A stretch of DNA of 64,000 bases from Polymorphum gilvum SL003B-26A1 (GCF_000192745.1 NC_015259.1:2495001-2559000); one strand, 5' to 3'. Counted from the first letter of the stretch, positions 50,759 to 60,837 are shown. A program made the numbers and translations. The notes: generated from the sequence alone by a model not told the origin.

Positions 50759-51457
50759 TCAGCCCGGACGGCGGAATTCCGCCAGAACGTGCGGGATACG
50801 CCGTCCCGGCCGCTCGACCGTGTAGGGCGTGGCGCTCACCCGTTCCAGCCCGAGCGCCTCGAAGCGCACCAGTTCGGACGGCATCAGCGGCCAGGGCGGA
50901 CCGTCCGCCGCACAGCCCTCCGCGCGCGTTCGCGTGATCACCAGCAGCGTTCCGCCGGGGGCGAGCAGCGCCGCGATGGCGGCAAAGGCCTGGGACCGCA
51001 GGGGATCGTCAAGCGCTTGAATCGTATAGCATTCGTGGACCAGGCCGAAGTTCCCCACCCAGTCCGTCGGCAGCGCGAACAGGTCGCCGACACGATAGTC
51101 GACCGGGCTGTCGGGAAAGCGCTTGCGCGCCCACTCGATCGCCCCCGGCGCCAGGTCGAAGGCGCTGGTGCGGTAGCCTGCCGCAGCGATCGCCTCGGCG
51201 TTGTCGCCGAGCCCGCAGCCGATGTCGAGCGCCCGGCGCCCCTCGCCCGGATGCCGTACCAGCCAGTCGACGAGAACGTCCTTGGGTGCCAGGTCCGCCC
51301 AGGGCACGGCCGCCGGATCGTCGCCGGCGCTGTCGTAAACGGCCTGGAACCAGGCGCCGCGCTCAGCCGGGTCTCCGTCCCTGGCGCCGGCCAGTCCGTC
51401 CAGCCGCGTGCGCGCGGCCTCGCGTCGGCCGAGAAAATCGTCGTCATTCGCCGTCAT
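50759..51457 (-). CDS. class I SAM-dependent methyltransferase
   Basis: Rossmann-fold methyltransferase of 232 residues from ATG 51457 (MTANDDDF), overlapping the holC stop by 4 bases (ATGA), so translation is coupled. Motif I is ALDIGCGLGDNAEAIA (near 80), followed by TSAFDLAPGAIEWAR (acidic loop) and GNFGLVHECYTIQAL (motif II), and LLAPGGTLLVITR (motif III). AWFQAVYDSAGDDPAAVPW near 35 precedes the fold. The family resembles thiopurine- or small-molecule methyltransferases. The substrate is unknown; the link to holC may be only positional. Confidence 0.88.
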   Translation of the reverse strand: MTANDDDFLGRREAARTRLDGLAGARDGDPAERGAWFQAVYDSAGDDPAAVPWADLAPKDVLVDWLVRHPGEGRRALDIGCGLGDNAEAIAAAGYRTSAFDLAPGAIEWARKRFPDSPVDYRVGDLFALPTDWVGNFGLVHECYTIQALDDPLRSQAFAAIAALLAPGGTLLVITRTRAEGCAADGPPWPLMPSELVRFEALGLERVSATPYTVERPGRRIPHVLAEFRRPG

Positions 51458-51906
51458 GCCTTGCGCTCCCAGCCGCCGTTTTCGCCTTGTTGCCAGTAGG
51501 TTACCGTAAAGCCTTGCTCCTTCGCCTCCTTCCAGCGCAGCCGCGCCTCCGCGACGGCCTCCGGGTCCCTGCCGTCGAAGACATAGACGACACGCTCGTA
51601 GCCGGCCAGCGGCGGCGGTTGCGCCCGGTCGACCAGGAAGCGGACGGTTGCCCGGTTCGGGTTGTCGCCGGCGGCGGTCAGAAAGATCGGCTGGTCCTCG
51701 GCATGGCCGTCGGCGGCGGTTCCGTGCGGCAGGAACGCGTCGTCGGCGAAGGTCCACAGATGCGCGTCGAGCGCCGCGCAGCGCTCCGGTGAACCGGTCT
51801 GCACAACCACCCGCCAGTCACGGTCGAGGCACTTCATGAGCAGCCCCGGCAACATCGCCTCGAGCGGCTGGTGCTGGAGATGGTAGAAAAGGGCTTCGGC
51901 GCTCAC
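51454..51906 (-). CDS. holC: DNA polymerase III chi subunit
   Basis: Chi subunit, which connects the clamp loader to SSB. The frame has 150 residues from GTG 51906, with GGGGAGCG a few bases before. Characteristic features are EALFYHLQHQPLEAMLPGLL (residues 4-23, first piece), WRVVVQTGSPERCAALDAHLW (in part, near 31), DAFLPHGT (near 56), QPIFLTAAGDNPN (near 72), VYVFDGRDPEAV (near 107) and the helix ARLRWKEAKEQGF. In many proteobacteria it neighbours pepA, as here. Confidence 0.92.
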   Translation of the reverse strand: MSAEALFYHLQHQPLEAMLPGLLMKCLDRDWRVVVQTGSPERCAALDAHLWTFADDAFLPHGTAADGHAEDQPIFLTAAGDNPNRATVRFLVDRAQPPPLAGYERVVYVFDGRDPEAVAEARLRWKEAKEQGFTVTYWQQGENGGWERKA

Positions 51907-52127
51907 CGCTCGCTCCCCGCACCGGTCGCGGTGATGCTGCAGGGCAACACCGCCCGACCGATCGTCCGCTGCGTCAGGTCCGCCGGTGGACAGGCGGCGC
52001 GACTCGTATCATTAACCCTTCGCAAATTCCGAGCCCTTACTTCTAACCGTCGGGGCGGACAGGTCGCGACTCGCACCTTGTCCAATAGAATCCGGGCCGC
52101 GCGCCCGAAAGCACTTGGGGATCCTGC

Positions 52128-52247
52128 ATGCTGGTTCGCGTTGCGTTATTCTTCACCCTGGTTGCCGGCCTGGCGGGCGCGACCGCGGCTCTCGGCCTCG
52201 TCGTCACCGAAACCGCGACTGCCTGCCAGTCCTACAAGGCGTGCTGA
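52128..52247 (+). CDS. small hydrophobic peptide (39 aa)
   Basis: ATG 52128 to TGA 52247 encodes 39 residues with a long hydrophobic stretch (LFFTLVAGLAGATAALGLVV) and a short tail with two cysteines (ETATACQSYKAC). TTGGGGAT lies about 8 bases before the ATG, and a strong terminator starts 31 bases after the stop, so the unit looks like an independent short gene. A single-span membrane or exported peptide is likely. I recognise no family. Confidence 0.5.
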   Translation: MLVRVALFFTLVAGLAGATAALGLVVTETATACQSYKAC

Positions 52248-52278
52248 GCCATCCTGTCAGGACACCCTGCCCGCCATG

Positions 52279-52311
52279 AAAACCCGCCGCTTCCGGCGGG
52301 TTTTTCTTTTT
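52279..52311. terminator. strong, possibly bidirectional terminator
   Basis: AAAACCCGCCG (52279-52289) pairs with CGGCGGGTTTT (52294-52304) around a CTTC tetraloop, followed by TTTTTCTTTTT-like sequence on the plus strand. On the minus strand it lies 14 bases after the pepA stop and ends in TTTT, so it may serve both genes. Confidence 0.88.
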
Positions 52312-52324
52312 CCGGCCCTCTACC

Positions 52325-53824
52325 TCACTTTTCGTAGTGGTTGCGCACCAGCCGGTCGAGCAGCCTTACGCCGTAGCCGGAAGCCCAACCCTGGTTGATC
52401 TCGTCCTTCGGCTGGCCGAAGGCGGTGCCGGCGATGTCGAGATGTGCCCAGGGCAGGTCGTTGGTGAAGCGTTGCAGGAACTGCGCGGCGGTGATCGAGC
52501 CGGCGAACCGGCCGCCGGTGTTCTTGACGTCCGCGTTGGGCGTGTCGATCAGCTTGTCGTAGTGCTTGCCGAGCGGCATGCGCCAGACCCATTCGCCGGT
52601 CTGCTCGCCGGCCTCCGACAGATGCTCGGCGAGGTCGTCATTGTTGCTGTAAAGGCCGGCGTTGTGGTTGCCGAGCGCGACGATGACCGCGCCGGTGAGC
52701 GTGGCGAGATCGATCATGAAGGCCGGCTTGTAGCGCTCCTGGGTGTACCAGAGCGCGTCGGCCAGCACGAGTCGGCCCTCGGCGTCCGTGTTCAGGATCT
52801 CGATGGTCGTGCCCGACATCGCCCGCACGATGTCGCCCGGCCGTTGCGCGTTGCCGTCCGGCATGTTCTCGACCAGGCCGATGACCCCGACCACGTTGGC
52901 CTTGGCCTTACGCGCGGCGAGCGCATGCATGAGGCCGACGACGGCAGCAGCGCCACCCATGTCGCCCTTCATTTCCTCCATGCCGGCGGCCGGCTTGATC
53001 GAGATGCCGCCTGTGTCGAACACGACGCCCTTGCCGACGAAGGCGAGCGGCGCGTCGTCCTTCCTGCCGCCGTTCCAGCGCATGATTGCTAGCCGCGGCG
53101 GCCGCCGCGAGCCCTGCGCGACGCCGAGCAGGGCTGCCATCTTGAGCTTCTTCATCTCCTTCTCGGTCAGGATTTCGACCTCGACACCCAACTTTTCCAG
53201 CTTCGCCGCGCGCTCGGCGAATTCGACCGGACCGAGCGCGTTGGGCGGCTCATTGACGAGGTCTCGGGCAAGGCACACACCGTCGGCAAGCCCTGCGGTC
53301 ACTGCCCAGGCCTTCTTCGCGGCCTTCGGATCCGGGCCGACGATGTCGAGGTCGAGGTCCGGCGCACCATTGTCATCGTCCTTCTTGGTCTTGTAGACAT
53401 CGAAGCGATAGGAGCGGAGTCTGACGCCCGTCGCCAGCGTCGCGGCCGCCTCGGGCGACACCTCGCCCCCGTCCGGCAGGTCGAGCACGACGGTCGCCTG
53501 CGACGCCTTGGCGGCGGCGAGCGCTGCTTGCGCGGTGCCGCCGAGCTTCAGCCAGTCCTGTTCGCCGAGATCGTCGGGCTTGCCCACGCCGATCACGATC
53601 AGCCGGTCGAGTTCGAGCCCGGCCGGGGCAATCAGGTCCAGCTTCGACAGCCGCTTGCCGGCAAAACCACCCGCCTTGGCGACCTTCTCGAAGCCGCTGG
53701 TCAGGGCGTCCAGAAGGGGCGAGCCGAGCGGGCCTGCCTTCAGATCCTCTGTCGCGAAGACGACCGCGATGCCGGTCGCGGGTACTGCTGGCTTGGCAAA
53801 GGAGATGCTGGCGAGTTTGGACAT
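52325..53824 (-). CDS. pepA: leucyl aminopeptidase (M17)
   Basis: Di-metal cytosolic aminopeptidase of 499 residues. The M17 signature [14 protein letters not shown] is near residue 344. Metal and active-site segments are [17 protein letters not shown] (near 262), [13 protein letters not shown] (near 287) and [14 protein letters not shown] (near 370). The N-terminal macro-like domain is present (residues 1-160). The C-terminus, [20 protein letters not shown], is usual. It is divergent from lptF and next to holC, the common alphaproteobacterial order. Confidence 0.96.
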   Translation of the reverse strand: MSKLASISFAKPAVPATGIAVVFATEDLKAGPLGSPLLDALTSGFEKVAKAGGFAGKRLSKLDLIAPAGLELDRLIVIGVGKPDDLGEQDWLKLGGTAQAALAAAKASQATVVLDLPDGGEVSPEAAATLATGVRLRSYRFDVYKTKKDDDNGAPDLDLDIVGPDPKAAKKAWAVTAGLADGVCLARDLVNEPPNALGPVEFAERAAKLEKLGVEVEILTEKEMKKLKMAALLGVAQGSRRPPRLAIMRWNGGRKDDAPLAFVGKGVVFDTGGISIKPAAGMEEMKGDMGGAAAVVGLMHALAARKAKANVVGVIGLVENMPDGNAQRPGDIVRAMSGTTIEILNTDAEGRLVLADALWYTQERYKPAFMIDLATLTGAVIVALGNHNAGLYSNNDDLAEHLSEAGEQTGEWVWRMPLGKHYDKLIDTPNADVKNTGGRFAGSITAAQFLQRFTNDLPWAHLDIAGTAFGQPKDEINQGWASGYGVRLLDRLVRNHYEK

Positions 53825-54048
53825 GAGACCTTCCGGATACTCTTGCGGTCACGGGCGGATCGCACCGCGCGATTTCAATTCGGCTCCAGCATGGCGCGCC
53901 TCGCGCGAGCCGGCAAGCCTTGCGGAAATAAATACAAATTAACCAATCTTGTTGTCGTGCCGTTCACCAGGAACCATGCTAATCCGTTGAACGGTTGGGA
54001 CGTGGAGCAAGGATTCGGCTGGCGCAGGGGTGCCGGCGCGAGGACCCG

Positions 54049-55236
54049 ATGAAGACGCTTGAACGATACATCGTCCGGCGGGCGGGCATCGCCTTCGTCA
54101 TGACGCTCGCCGCCATGACCGGCGTGGTGTGGGCGACCCAGGCCCTGCGTCAGCTCGATCTCGTCACCTCAAAGGGCCAGACCATCGTCCAGTTCGTCGG
54201 CATCACCATGCTGGCGATGCCGTTCCTGGTCCTCGTCGTCGCCCCTTTCGCGCTGATGATCGCGCTCATCCTGGTGCTCAACGCGCTGTCCAGCGACAGC
54301 GAACTGATCGTCATCAACGCCAGCGGCGGCTCGCGCTTCCTGGTGCTGCGTCCTGTCGTCCTGTTCAGCGCCGCGATAATGCTGCTCAGCGCGACCTTGT
54401 CGCTCTACGTCGCTCCACTCGGACTGGCGCAGCTGCGCGACGAGATCGCCCGCGTGCGCGTCGACCTCGTCGCCAACATCGTCCGGCCGGGGCGCTTCAT
54501 CACGGTCGAGGACGGCCTGACCTTCCACATCCGCAACCGCAGGGGCGACGGCAGCCTGGACGGGCTGCTGCTGCATGATAGGCGCGATCCGCAGACCGTC
54601 TTCACCTACCAGGCCGACGTCGGGCGCATCGTCGAGGCGGCGGACCGCACGCTGCTGTTGATGCAGGACGGAACCATCCAGCGCCGGCCGAAGACCGACG
54701 GCGACATCTCCATCGTCCGCTTCCAGTCCTATGCCTTCGACCTGTCGGCTCTGATCCCCGAGACGTCCACTCCGATCTACAAGGCGAGCGAGCGTCCGAC
54801 GCTCGCCCTCCTGCTCGGCACGCATCAGGATGACTACGCGCGCCAGAACGCCGATCGGCTGCGCGCCGAGTTGCACGACCGACTGAGCCAGCCGCTCTAC
54901 CCGCTCGCCTTCGGCCTTATCGTCTTCGCCTTCCTGGGCCAGGCCCGTACCACCCGCCAGGGCCGCGGCATGGCCATGCTCGGCGCGCTGGTCGCCTGCA
55001 TCGGACTGCGCACGGCAGGCTTCGGCGTCAGCACGCTGATCTCCGGCCAGGCCTCGCTGACCCTCGGCTACTATCTCGTACCGCTCATCGGCATCGGCGT
55101 CGCCCTCTGGACGATCCTGAACGACAGCGGGCGCGGCGCCCCGGCCTGGCTCGCTCACATGGGCGACCGGCTCGCCGAGGCGGCCGATCGACTGCAGGCC
55201 CGCCTTGCCCGGCGCGGCATAGGCGGAGCCGCGTGA
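54049..55236 (+). CDS. lptF: LPS export permease LptF
   Basis: One of the two inner-membrane permeases of the LptB2FG transporter that extracts LPS. The 395-residue frame starts at ATG 54049 (MKTLERYIVRRAG) with GAGG 6 bases upstream. The YjgP/YjgQ pattern is clear: three N-terminal helices (AGIAFVMTLAAMTGVVWATQAL in part; FLVLVVAPFALMIALILVLN; VLFSAAIMLLSATLSLYVAP), a periplasmic jellyroll domain at ~140-265, and three C-terminal helices. It begins the lptF-lptG-lptD-surA-pdxA-rsmA run and overlaps lptG. Confidence 0.93.
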   Translation: MKTLERYIVRRAGIAFVMTLAAMTGVVWATQALRQLDLVTSKGQTIVQFVGITMLAMPFLVLVVAPFALMIALILVLNALSSDSELIVINASGGSRFLVLRPVVLFSAAIMLLSATLSLYVAPLGLAQLRDEIARVRVDLVANIVRPGRFITVEDGLTFHIRNRRGDGSLDGLLLHDRRDPQTVFTYQADVGRIVEAADRTLLLMQDGTIQRRPKTDGDISIVRFQSYAFDLSALIPETSTPIYKASERPTLALLLGTHQDDYARQNADRLRAELHDRLSQPLYPLAFGLIVFAFLGQARTTRQGRGMAMLGALVACIGLRTAGFGVSTLISGQASLTLGYYLVPLIGIGVALWTILNDSGRGAPAWLAHMGDRLAEAADRLQARLARRGIGGAA

Positions 55237-56333
55237 CCACCATGCTCGGCCCGACGCTCACCCTCTATTTCTCCCGCCGCTTTCTCAAGGCGATCCTTGG
55301 CCTGTTCCTGCTGGCGGCGGTTCTGATCTTCCTGTTCGACGTGCTGGAACTGCTACGCCGGGCTGGCGAGCGCGGCGATTTCTCCGTCCTGCGCATCACC
55401 CTGATCTCGCTTCTGCGCGTGCCGCTTCTGCTCGAACAGGTCCTTCCCTTCGCCGTCCTGTTCGGCGCGATCTGGGCCTTCGTCACCCTTAGCCGGGCGC
55501 TGGAACTGGTCGTCGCGCGCGCGGCAGGCATCTCCGTGTGGCAGTTCGGCGCACCGGCGGTGCTCGTTGCCCTGATCATCGGCCTCGTGTCGGTAACGCT
55601 CTACAACCCGATGGCCGTGTGGATGCAGGAACGCTCCAACGAGGTCGCCGCCGGCATCTTCGGCACGGAGGAGACATTCCTGCTGCAAACGACCAACGCC
55701 GTCTGGATCCGCCAGGACGGCCTCGACGGCGAATCCGTGCTGAACGCCGAACAGTTGCTCGACCACGGCGAACGCCTGCTCGGCGTGACGATCTTCACCT
55801 TCGACCGCGCCGGCTCGTTCCAGGAGCGCATCGAGGCCCGCGAGGCGCGGCTGCGCAACCAGTTCTGGCACCTCAAGGACGTCATCGTCTACACCACCGA
55901 GAGCGACCCTCAGCGCTATGGCACCTACGAGGTCAGCACCTACCTGACCCCGACCGAGGTGCGCGAGAGCATTGGCGCGCCCGAATCGATTTCGTTCTGG
56001 AACCTGCCGCGCTTCATCGAACTGGCCAGCCGGGCGGGTCTGCCAGCCTACCGATACACCCTTCAATATCATAGTCTTCTGGCCCGGCCGCTGCTTCTGC
56101 TGGCGATGGTGCTGATCGCTGCGGCGGTTTCCCTTCGGGTTTCGCGCTTCGGCGGTCTGGGCGGCATGATTCTGGGTGGAATCATCGCCGGCTTCGTGCT
56201 TTACGTTCTGTCGGAGCTCGGTCGCGACTTCGGCGGTGCCGGCATCGTGCCGCCACTCGTCGCGGCCTGGGCTCCGGGTGCGTTTGGAGTGCTCATGGGA
56301 CTGACGATCCTGCTGAACCGGGAAGACGGATGA
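55233..56333 (+). CDS. lptG: LPS export permease LptG
   Basis: Partner permease of LptF. The 366 codons run from GTG 55233, which overlaps the lptF stop and has GGCGGAG 4-5 bases before it; ATG 55242 (MLGPTLTLYF) is the alternative. The pattern is as in LptF: N-terminal helices (ILGLFLLAAVLIFLFDVLELL in part), coupling-helix region PLLLEQVLPFAVLFGAIWAF, a periplasmic beta domain (~125-265) and C-terminal helices (LLLLAMVLIAAAVSLRVS, GGMILGGIIAGFVLYVLSELG in part). Its stop overlaps lptD's start (ATGATG). Confidence 0.93.
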   Translation: MTTMLGPTLTLYFSRRFLKAILGLFLLAAVLIFLFDVLELLRRAGERGDFSVLRITLISLLRVPLLLEQVLPFAVLFGAIWAFVTLSRALELVVARAAGISVWQFGAPAVLVALIIGLVSVTLYNPMAVWMQERSNEVAAGIFGTEETFLLQTTNAVWIRQDGLDGESVLNAEQLLDHGERLLGVTIFTFDRAGSFQERIEAREARLRNQFWHLKDVIVYTTESDPQRYGTYEVSTYLTPTEVRESIGAPESISFWNLPRFIELASRAGLPAYRYTLQYHSLLARPLLLLAMVLIAAAVSLRVSRFGGLGGMILGGIIAGFVLYVLSELGRDFGGAGIVPPLVAAWAPGAFGVLMGLTILLNREDG

Positions 56334-58723
56334 TGGCGGCCAGGCTGCCCTCGCGGTCCCTCTTTCCGGTCGAAGGCGCTGTGCGCCCGGCGCGCGGAGG
56401 CTTGCTCCGCGGGCTTGCGCTCGGTTTTGCCTGCAGCCTCGCCGCCGCCGGTCCAGCCGAGGCCCAGCAGTCCCTGCAGGAGGCGCTCGCCACGCGGGTC
56501 GATCCCGCCGCCCAGATGATGCTCGAGGCCGACAGCCTCAATTACGATTTCGACCGGGACGTCGTGTCCGCATCCGGCACGGTGCAGATCTATTACGACG
56601 GCTACACGCTCGAGGCGCGGCAGGTCAGCTACGATCGCCGCAACGGTCGGCTGACAGCGCGCGGCGCCGTGCGCATGACCGAACCGGACGGCAACGTGCT
56701 GAGCGGCGAGGAAATGGAACTGTCGGACGATTTCGCCGACGGCTTCGCGCGCTCGCTACAGCTCGACACGCCCGAACGCACCCGTTTCGTCGCCGAGACC
56801 GCGACGCGCAGCGGCGGCAACGTGACCACCTTCGAGAACGGCGTCTACACCGTCTACACCCGCCCGACGACGCCGCCCGGCAAGCCGCCGCTGTGGCGCC
56901 TGCGCGCCGCCAGGATCATCCACAACCAGCAGGAACGGGTAATCTACTACGAGGACGCGGCGCTGGAATTCTTCGGCCAGCCGGTCGCGTACCTGCCCTA
57001 CCTGTCGATGCCGGACCCGACGGTGAAGCGCAAGTCCGGGTTCCTGATGCCGTCGGGCGTCTATTCCGACCGCCTCGGCGTCGGCGTCACGGTTCCCTAT
57101 TACTGGGCGCTCGACCCGCATTTCGACCTCACCGTCGCCGCGACGCCGATGTCCAAGCAGGGCGCGCTCGGCGAGGTGTCCTGGCGGCACCGGCTGATGT
57201 CGGGCTCCTACACCGTGGCCGCAGCGGGCCTGTTCCAGGCGCGCCCGAACGAGTTCGCCGGCTCCAGCGGCGATCGGCGCTGGCGCGGGGCGATCCACAC
57301 CGACGGCGAGTTCCGCATCTCGCGCAACTGGAAGTGGGGCTGGGACCTGACCTACAAGACGGACCGCGCCTTCCTGGAGGACTACAGCGCCGTCAGCTTC
57401 TCGGGCAAGGACGAGATCTCGCAGATCTATCTGTCCGGCGAGACGCGCCGCAACGCGCTCAGCGTCAGGGCCTACGCGTTTTCCATCACGCAGGAGGACT
57501 ACAATTCGGCGGCCGCCGGTCATGACCCGGTCGGCCCGTTCTCGCCGGTCGGCAGCGACCTGCAGGACAAGCAGCCCTTCGTCCTGCCGGTGGTCGACTA
57601 CGACTACGTGTTCGACGACCCGGTCGCCGGCGGCGAGCTGTCGCTGACCAGCAACTTCACCAGCCTGACCCGCGCCAAGACCGACGCCTTCGCCGTCGGC
57701 GGCGTCAACCGCTACCGCGGCGTCGACGGCACCTTCTCACGCTGGAGCGTCATGAGCGAGTGGCGGCGCACCCTGATCGATCCGCTCGGCCAGGTGTTCA
57801 CGCCCTTCGCCTATGTCCGTGGCGACCTGTTCTTCCTCGCCTCGGCCGACAAGAACGTCACGACGCTGACCGACGACGCTTTCGTCGGCCGCGCCGTCCC
57901 GGCCGCAGGTCTGGAATACCGCTATCCCTTCGTCGCCACCTTCGACGGCGGCAACCAGATCATCGAGCCCATCGCCCAGGTCATCGTCCGTCCCGACGAG
58001 CAGCGCATCGGACAGTTGCCGAACGACGACGCGCAGAGCATCGTGTTCGACGCAACGACCCTTTTCGACTACGACAAGTTCTCCGGCTTCGACCGTGCCG
58101 AAGGCGGCACGCGCGCCAACGTCGGGCTGAACTACAAGCTCCAGTTCGACAGCGGCCAATACATGAGCGTGCTGTTCGGCCGCTCGTTCCACCTCGCCGG
58201 CCGCAATTCTTACGCCTACACGGACGTGCTCGGCGCAACGCGGGATTCGGGCCTGGAGACGGCGCGTTCCGACTATGTCAGCAGCCTCTATTTCGATACG
58301 CGCTACGGCGTCAAGGTCGGCGCGCAGACACGCTTCGACGGCACCGACTTCTCGGTCCGACGCGTCCAGGCTCAGGCGACCGCCACCTATGGACCCGTGG
58401 TCAGCAGCCTCGCCTATGCGTTCCTGAGCGAGCAGCCCGATCTCGGCATCGACCGGCCGCGCGAGGAGATCCTCGGCTCCGCCAGCCTGCGGCTGATCCA
58501 GAACTGGCGTGTTTTCGGCTCGCTGCGCTACGACCTGGAAAACGAAAACATCGTCCAGGACGGCGTCGGCATCGGCTACGACGACGAGGGCTTCTCCGTC
58601 TCGCTGTCCTACCAGGAGGATCGCAGCCGCAACAACGGCGATCCGGTCGACCGCATGGTCTATCTGCGCGTCGGGCTGCGCACCATCGGCAACACGCAGG
58701 TGTCGAGCGGCGTCAACCGCTAG
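56330..58723 (+). CDS. lptD: LPS-assembly outer-membrane protein LptD
   Basis: Outer-membrane beta-barrel that inserts LPS with LptE. The frame has 797 residues. A long signal peptide with n-region ends near residue 45 (AAAGPAEA before QQSLQ). The LptA-like jellyroll domain is at ~60-170 (LNYDFDRDVVSASGTVQIYY, first piece), then the barrel domain with AYLPYLSMPDPTVKRKSGF (near 220), a strong LptD signature, to the C-terminus. Unlike the Escherichia coli protein, the mature chain shows no cysteine, so the disulfide-controlled assembly known there cannot apply. It overlaps lptG by 4 bases. Confidence 0.93.
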   Translation: MMAARLPSRSLFPVEGAVRPARGGLLRGLALGFACSLAAAGPAEAQQSLQEALATRVDPAAQMMLEADSLNYDFDRDVVSASGTVQIYYDGYTLEARQVSYDRRNGRLTARGAVRMTEPDGNVLSGEEMELSDDFADGFARSLQLDTPERTRFVAETATRSGGNVTTFENGVYTVYTRPTTPPGKPPLWRLRAARIIHNQQERVIYYEDAALEFFGQPVAYLPYLSMPDPTVKRKSGFLMPSGVYSDRLGVGVTVPYYWALDPHFDLTVAATPMSKQGALGEVSWRHRLMSGSYTVAAAGLFQARPNEFAGSSGDRRWRGAIHTDGEFRISRNWKWGWDLTYKTDRAFLEDYSAVSFSGKDEISQIYLSGETRRNALSVRAYAFSITQEDYNSAAAGHDPVGPFSPVGSDLQDKQPFVLPVVDYDYVFDDPVAGGELSLTSNFTSLTRAKTDAFAVGGVNRYRGVDGTFSRWSVMSEWRRTLIDPLGQVFTPFAYVRGDLFFLASADKNVTTLTDDAFVGRAVPAAGLEYRYPFVATFDGGNQIIEPIAQVIVRPDEQRIGQLPNDDAQSIVFDATTLFDYDKFSGFDRAEGGTRANVGLNYKLQFDSGQYMSVLFGRSFHLAGRNSYAYTDVLGATRDSGLETARSDYVSSLYFDTRYGVKVGAQTRFDGTDFSVRRVQAQATATYGPVVSSLAYAFLSEQPDLGIDRPREEILGSASLRLIQNWRVFGSLRYDLENENIVQDGVGIGYDDEGFSVSLSYQEDRSRNNGDPVDRMVYLRVGLRTIGNTQVSSGVNR

Positions 58724-58883
58724 GTCTAGACGCTACAGGCATTAGGATCGCACCCAAATTTGGCCACTGTTACCGGCCATTCGGACTGTAGACTTTGAAA
58801 TCTGCGCCGGACTGTGCGACATCGTGATCCATGACAGTAGGCCAATGTGGGGGGCGCCGGGCGAAAGGCTCCGGACAAGACGG

Positions 58884-59807
58884 ATGATGAGACAGCCTAT
58901 TCAGATCCTATTCCTGTCGCTGTTGCTGCTGGCGGGTCTCGGCGCGGGCGCGATGGCGCAGACCTCCATCAAGGTCGTCGTCAACGAGCAGGCCATCACC
59001 AGCTACGACATCGCCCAGAGGGCGCGGCTGATCACGCTCACCCAGCGCAAGTCAGGCGAAACGGCCCGGCGCATGGCGCAGGAGGAACTGGTCGACGACG
59101 TGCTCAAGCTCAAGGAAGCGCAGCGCATCGGCATCTCGGTGTCCAAGGGCGACGTCGACGACGCCTTCGCCAGCATCGCGCAGCGCGTCAAGATGTCCCC
59201 GGCAAACCTCGCCGCCGCCCTGCGCCAGAGCGGCGTCGATCCGGATACGTTGCGTGCCCGCCTGCGTGCGGAAGTCGCGTGGTCGCGCGCGGTCGGCCAA
59301 CGCTTCCGCGCCCAGGTCAAGGTGTCCGATTCCGACGTCATCGCCGCCCTTCAGAAATCCGAGGACAAGAACAAGAACCTCAGCATCGAGTTCGAACTGC
59401 GCCAGGTGATCTTCGTCGTGCCGCAGAAGGCGTCCAGTGGCTTGAAGGCGCAGCGCAAGCGTGAGGCAGACCAGTTCCGCAAGGAGTTCACCTCCTGCGA
59501 GACCGGGGCCGCCCAGGCAAGGACCCTGAACGAGGTGGTCGTCCGGGCCATCGGGCACCGGCTTGAGACCGAACTGCCGCCGGCCCTGCGCGATACCATC
59601 GTCAAGACCGAGGTTGGCCGCCTGACGCCACCCGAGCAGACCAGCCGCGGCCTCGAGATGATCGCCGTTTGCGGCAAGCGGGAAATCCAGTCGGACATCG
59701 CCGCGCGCACCGCCATCGAGGACGAACTGCGCCAGAAGGAAGGCGAACAGATGTCGCGCCGCTACCTTCAGGAGCTTCGCCGCCGCGCCACCATCGAATA
59801 CCGCTAG
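58884..59807 (+). CDS. surA: periplasmic chaperone SurA-like protein
   Basis: Chaperone for outer-membrane proteins, next to its main client lptD. The 307-residue frame starts at ATG 58884 (MMRQPIQI). The signal peptide (LFLSLLLLAGLGAGAMA before QTSIKV) is followed by a SurA N-domain, VVNEQAITSYDIAQRARLI (near 25), and helices up to ~150. A single parvulin-like domain starts at FELRQVIFVVP (near 170); it looks degenerate and there is no second one, so the protein is shorter than the Escherichia coli protein of about 430 residues. A promoter may lie in the 160 bases after lptD. Confidence 0.88.
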   Translation: MMRQPIQILFLSLLLLAGLGAGAMAQTSIKVVVNEQAITSYDIAQRARLITLTQRKSGETARRMAQEELVDDVLKLKEAQRIGISVSKGDVDDAFASIAQRVKMSPANLAAALRQSGVDPDTLRARLRAEVAWSRAVGQRFRAQVKVSDSDVIAALQKSEDKNKNLSIEFELRQVIFVVPQKASSGLKAQRKREADQFRKEFTSCETGAAQARTLNEVVVRAIGHRLETELPPALRDTIVKTEVGRLTPPEQTSRGLEMIAVCGKREIQSDIAARTAIEDELRQKEGEQMSRRYLQELRRRATIEYR

Positions 59808-59817
59808 CGTATCGGCA

Positions 59818-60837
59818 ATGCGTTCGGCTCACCATCCCCTGGTCGTGACCTGCGGAGAACCGGCGGGTATCGGTCCCGACATAGCGCTGATGGCCTGGAG
59901 CCGGCGCGATGAACTCGGTTTGCCAGCGTTCTACATGCGCGCCGATCCGCAATTCCTTGCAGACCGCGCGGCGCGTCTTGGCCTGTCCGTGCCGATCCGC
60001 ACCGTCGAACCCGGCCAGACGCTCGATGCCTTCGCCGAGGCCCTCCCGGTGGTGCCGACCGGCGCGCCGGTTGCGGACCGGCCGGGCGAAGCCCAGGCCG
60101 ATACCGGCGCGGCCGTCATTTCGTCGATCGAGGCCGCCGTCGCCGACGTGCGCCAGGGTGTGGCGACCGCCGTCGTCACCAACCCGATCCACAAGAAGGT
60201 TCTCTACGACGCCGGCTTCCGCCATCCCGGCCACACCGAATTCCTCGGCGTCCTCGCCGAACAGTGGGGGCCTGGTCCGTGGCGGCCGGTGATGATGCTC
60301 GCCGGGCCGAGCCTGATGGTGGTCCCGGTCACCACCCACATCGCCCTGCGCCGCGTCCCCGACGTGCTCACCACCGATCTCATCGTCGAGACCGGGCACA
60401 TCGTGGCGCGCGACCTGAAGGTCCGCTTCGGCATCGCCGCCCCGCGCCTGTCCGTGGCCGGCCTCAATCCGCATGCCGGCGAAGGCGGCACCATGGGCAT
60501 CGAGGACGAGACGGTCGTCGCCCCGGCCGTCGCCCGGTTGCGCGCCGAGGGCATCGACGCGCGCGGTCCCTTCCCGGCCGACACGCTCTTCCATCCGGCT
60601 GCGCGCAGGGAATACGACTGCGTGCTCGGCATGTATCACGACCAGGCCCTGATCCCGGTCAAGACGATTGCCTTCGACGAGACCGTCAACGTCACGCTCG
60701 GGCTGCCCTTCGTGCGCACCTCGCCCGATCACGGCACCGCCTTCCCGATCGCCGGAACCGGCACCGCCCGTCCGGACAGTTTCGCGGCCAGCGTCCGGCT
60801 TGCCGCCGCGCTTGGCGATCCCAGCGTCCTGACATGA
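59818..60837 (+). CDS. pdxA: 4-hydroxythreonine-4-phosphate dehydrogenase
   Basis: NAD-dependent enzyme of DXP-dependent vitamin B6 (PLP) synthesis. The 339-residue frame begins with the family motif [18 protein letters not shown]. Metal-binding His residues lie in [11 protein letters not shown] (near 137), [11 protein letters not shown] (near 170), and [14 protein letters not shown] (near 272). [17 protein letters not shown] near 218 is diagnostic. It starts 10 bases after surA and overlaps rsmA by 4, the usual surA-pdxA-rsmA order. Confidence 0.95.
   Translation: MRSAHHPLVVTCGEPAGIGPDIALMAWSRRDELGLPAFYMRADPQFLADRAARLGLSVPIRTVEPGQTLDAFAEALPVVPTGAPVADRPGEAQADTGAAVISSIEAAVADVRQGVATAVVTNPIHKKVLYDAGFRHPGHTEFLGVLAEQWGPGPWRPVMMLAGPSLMVVPVTTHIALRRVPDVLTTDLIVETGHIVARDLKVRFGIAAPRLSVAGLNPHAGEGGTMGIEDETVVAPAVARLRAEGIDARGPFPADTLFHPAARREYDCVLGMYHDQALIPVKTIAFDETVNVTLGLPFVRTSPDHGTAFPIAGTGTARPDSFAASVRLAAALGDPSVLT

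Larger units (their letters stand above)
51907..52324. other. region between holC and pepA
   Basis: About 420 bases. Its only apparent content is the small ORF at 52128-52247 on the plus strand and the terminator at 52279-52311. The first 220 bases show nothing I can assign apart from presumed promoters for holC and the small ORF. Confidence 0.5.
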
